DNA of 5,547 nucleotides from NCBI GenBank assembly GCA_023129675.1, contig JAGMBM010000187.1, positions 1 through 5,547 of the forward strand, in the 5' to 3' direction. The DNA is from Hadesarchaea archaeon. GTDB taxonomy: Archaea; Hadarchaeota; Hadarchaeia; Hadarchaeales; Hadarchaeaceae. Numbering within the stretch: position 1 is the first letter of the stretch; each line of letters starts with the position of its first letter. Below, piece by piece: positions 4,680-5,547 of the stretch. The notes below the pieces were generated by a model. It saw only the letters and a program-made list of their open reading frames with translations, was not told where the DNA came from and did no database searches. Position numbers and translations under genes: made by a program.

Positions 4680-5547
4680 ATGCCCGAAGCGAAACGCCAG
4701 CATCCTGAAGTGTCTATTATTATCCCAACCTACAACGAGCGAGAAAATTTGCCTTTGCTAGTTCAGAAGGTGAGTGAATCCCTGAGGGGTGTCAAATACG
4801 AGTTGATAATCGTGGATGACAACTCACCCGATGGGACCGGCAAATTAGCGGATGAACTTGCGAAAGAATTCAAGAACCTCAAGGCACTACACCGTAAGGA
4901 AGAGAGAGGACTCGCCACCGCCGTAATCTATGGTCTGAAGCATGCGCGCGCGCCAATGGTTTGTGTGATGGACGCCGACCTTCAGCACCCCCCGGAAAAA
5001 ATCCCAGAGTTGCTCACGGCGATAGATGAGGGCGCTGACATCGCAATAGCGAGTAGATATGTACGAAAGGGTGGTGTAAAAAATTGGGGAAAACGAAGAA
5101 GGTTCATCTCAAGGGGAGCCGAGTTCCTATCGAGGCTCGCCATTCCCCGAGTCCAAGGATTGACCGATCCCCTCTCGGGCTTTTTTGCCTTTAGGCAAGA
5201 GGTCGTAAGCGGTGCCGAGCTGAATCCGGTAGGTTTCAAAATCCTGCTTGAAATTCTTGCCAAGGGGACTTGGAAAAAAGTTACCGAGGTACCATACGTC
5301 TTCGAGAAGAGAATTTATGGGAAGAGCAGCTTGGGTTTTGGGGAACATTTCAATTATTTGAGACACCTGTGGAGGTTGATGCGCGCCGTGGGGGAAGCAA
5401 GCCGTTTCTTGAAATTTTGTTTGGTGGGTGCAAGTGGCATCGCGGTGAATTTGGGATTATTGTGGATCCTGACGGAGGTCGTGGGTTTATTTTACCTCGT
5501 CTCCGCCGCCTTCAGCATAGAAACATCAATCCTCTCCAACTTCGCCT
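4680..5547 (+). CDS. Dolichyl-phosphate-mannose-synthase-like GT2 glycosyltransferase with GtrA membrane domain (3' truncated)
   Basis: An open frame from ATG at 4680 runs off the right edge, giving 289 residues. Residues 10-230 are a family 2 glycosyltransferase: SIIIPTYNE (12-20), IIVDDNSPDGT (43-53), the metal-binding DAD (98-100) followed by LQHPPE, SRY (125-127), DPLSGFFAF (163-171) and a basic GKSSLGFGEHF. These are marks of the dolichyl-phosphate mannose synthase (DPM1) group, which moves mannose (or another hexose) from an NDP-sugar to a polyprenyl phosphate at the cytoplasmic face. From about 242 the start of a GtrA domain follows: RFLKFCLVGASGIAVNLGLLWILTE, one helix at about 244-266, then a second beginning near 270 with IETSILSNF. 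This matches archaeal GT2-GtrA fusions such as the Pyrococcus furiosus enzyme; roughly two more helices should lie past the edge. It diverges from the nucleotidyltransferase-cupin gene, which could supply its donor. Confidence 0.93.
   Translation, partial: MPEAKRQHPEVSIIIPTYNERENLPLLVQKVSESLRGVKYELIIVDDNSPDGTGKLADELAKEFKNLKALHRKEERGLATAVIYGLKHARAPMVCVMDADLQHPPEKIPELLTAIDEGADIAIASRYVRKGGVKNWGKRRRFISRGAEFLSRLAIPRVQGLTDPLSGFFAFRQEVVSGAELNPVGFKILLEILAKGTWKKVTEVPYVFEKRIYGKSSLGFGEHFNYLRHLWRLMRAVGEASRFLKFCLVGASGIAVNLGLLWILTEVVGLFYLVSAAFSIETSILSNFA

Noticed and set aside
4982..5366. Two minus-strand open frames inside the GT2-GtrA gene
   Set aside because: They lie opposite conserved glycosyltransferase motifs and show no family features or plausible start context.
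1..5547. CRISPR array, tRNA, rRNA, insertion sequence or att site
   Set aside because: No spaced direct repeats, cloverleaf-like sequence, terminal inverted repeats or transposase/integrase motifs were found by reading both strands.

Overview
The window looks archaeal. It carries a class V fructose-1,6-bisphosphate aldolase/phosphatase, an AMMECR1-family protein, a Mut7-C family protein end and a dolichyl-phosphate-mannose-synthase-like glycosyltransferase fused to a GtrA membrane domain. Genes are preceded by GGTGA/GGTGG ribosome binding sites and by TATA-like boxes at archaeal spacing. The lineage cannot be fixed from sequence reading alone. Base composition appears mid-range, genes are densely packed, and no gap exceeds about 100 bases. 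No rRNA, tRNA, CRISPR array, insertion sequence or integrase was seen.

Left part (1-754, + strand): the last 46 residues of a Mut7-C type protein with a zinc-ribbon half, followed 5 bases later by a complete AMMECR1-family gene. A T-rich stretch after it probably ends this unit.

Centre-left (about 772-1649, + strand): a TATA box and strong ribosome binding site lead into a two-gene unit of unknown function, a 77-residue coiled-coil protein and a 186-residue four-helix membrane protein that weakly resembles the SpoIIM/DUF95 family.

Centre (1649-2841, + strand): a separately promoted, complete FBP aldolase/phosphatase with the active-site residues I could place. Its promoter is an 18-bp near-palindrome containing the TATA box. 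A hairpin plus T-run follows the stop and runs into the convergent neighbour's coding end.

Right part (2832-4620, - strand, then 4680-5547, + strand): an NDP-sugar pyrophosphorylase-like protein fused to a cupin, a possible 28-residue small ORF, and a DedA/SNARE-associated (VTT) membrane protein form a minus-strand unit. Divergent from it, across a 59-base promoter region, starts a GT2-GtrA glycosyltransferase that runs off the window. Activated-sugar synthesis, sugar transfer to a polyprenyl-phosphate carrier, and a membrane protein of a family implicated in carrier-lipid recycling together suggest a glycan or lipid-linked-sugar neighbourhood. That link is inference from context. Nothing here is clearly a new defence or mobile system. 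The less explained items are the coiled-coil/membrane pair, the small ORF upstream of the DedA gene, and the palindromic promoter of the FBP aldolase/phosphatase.
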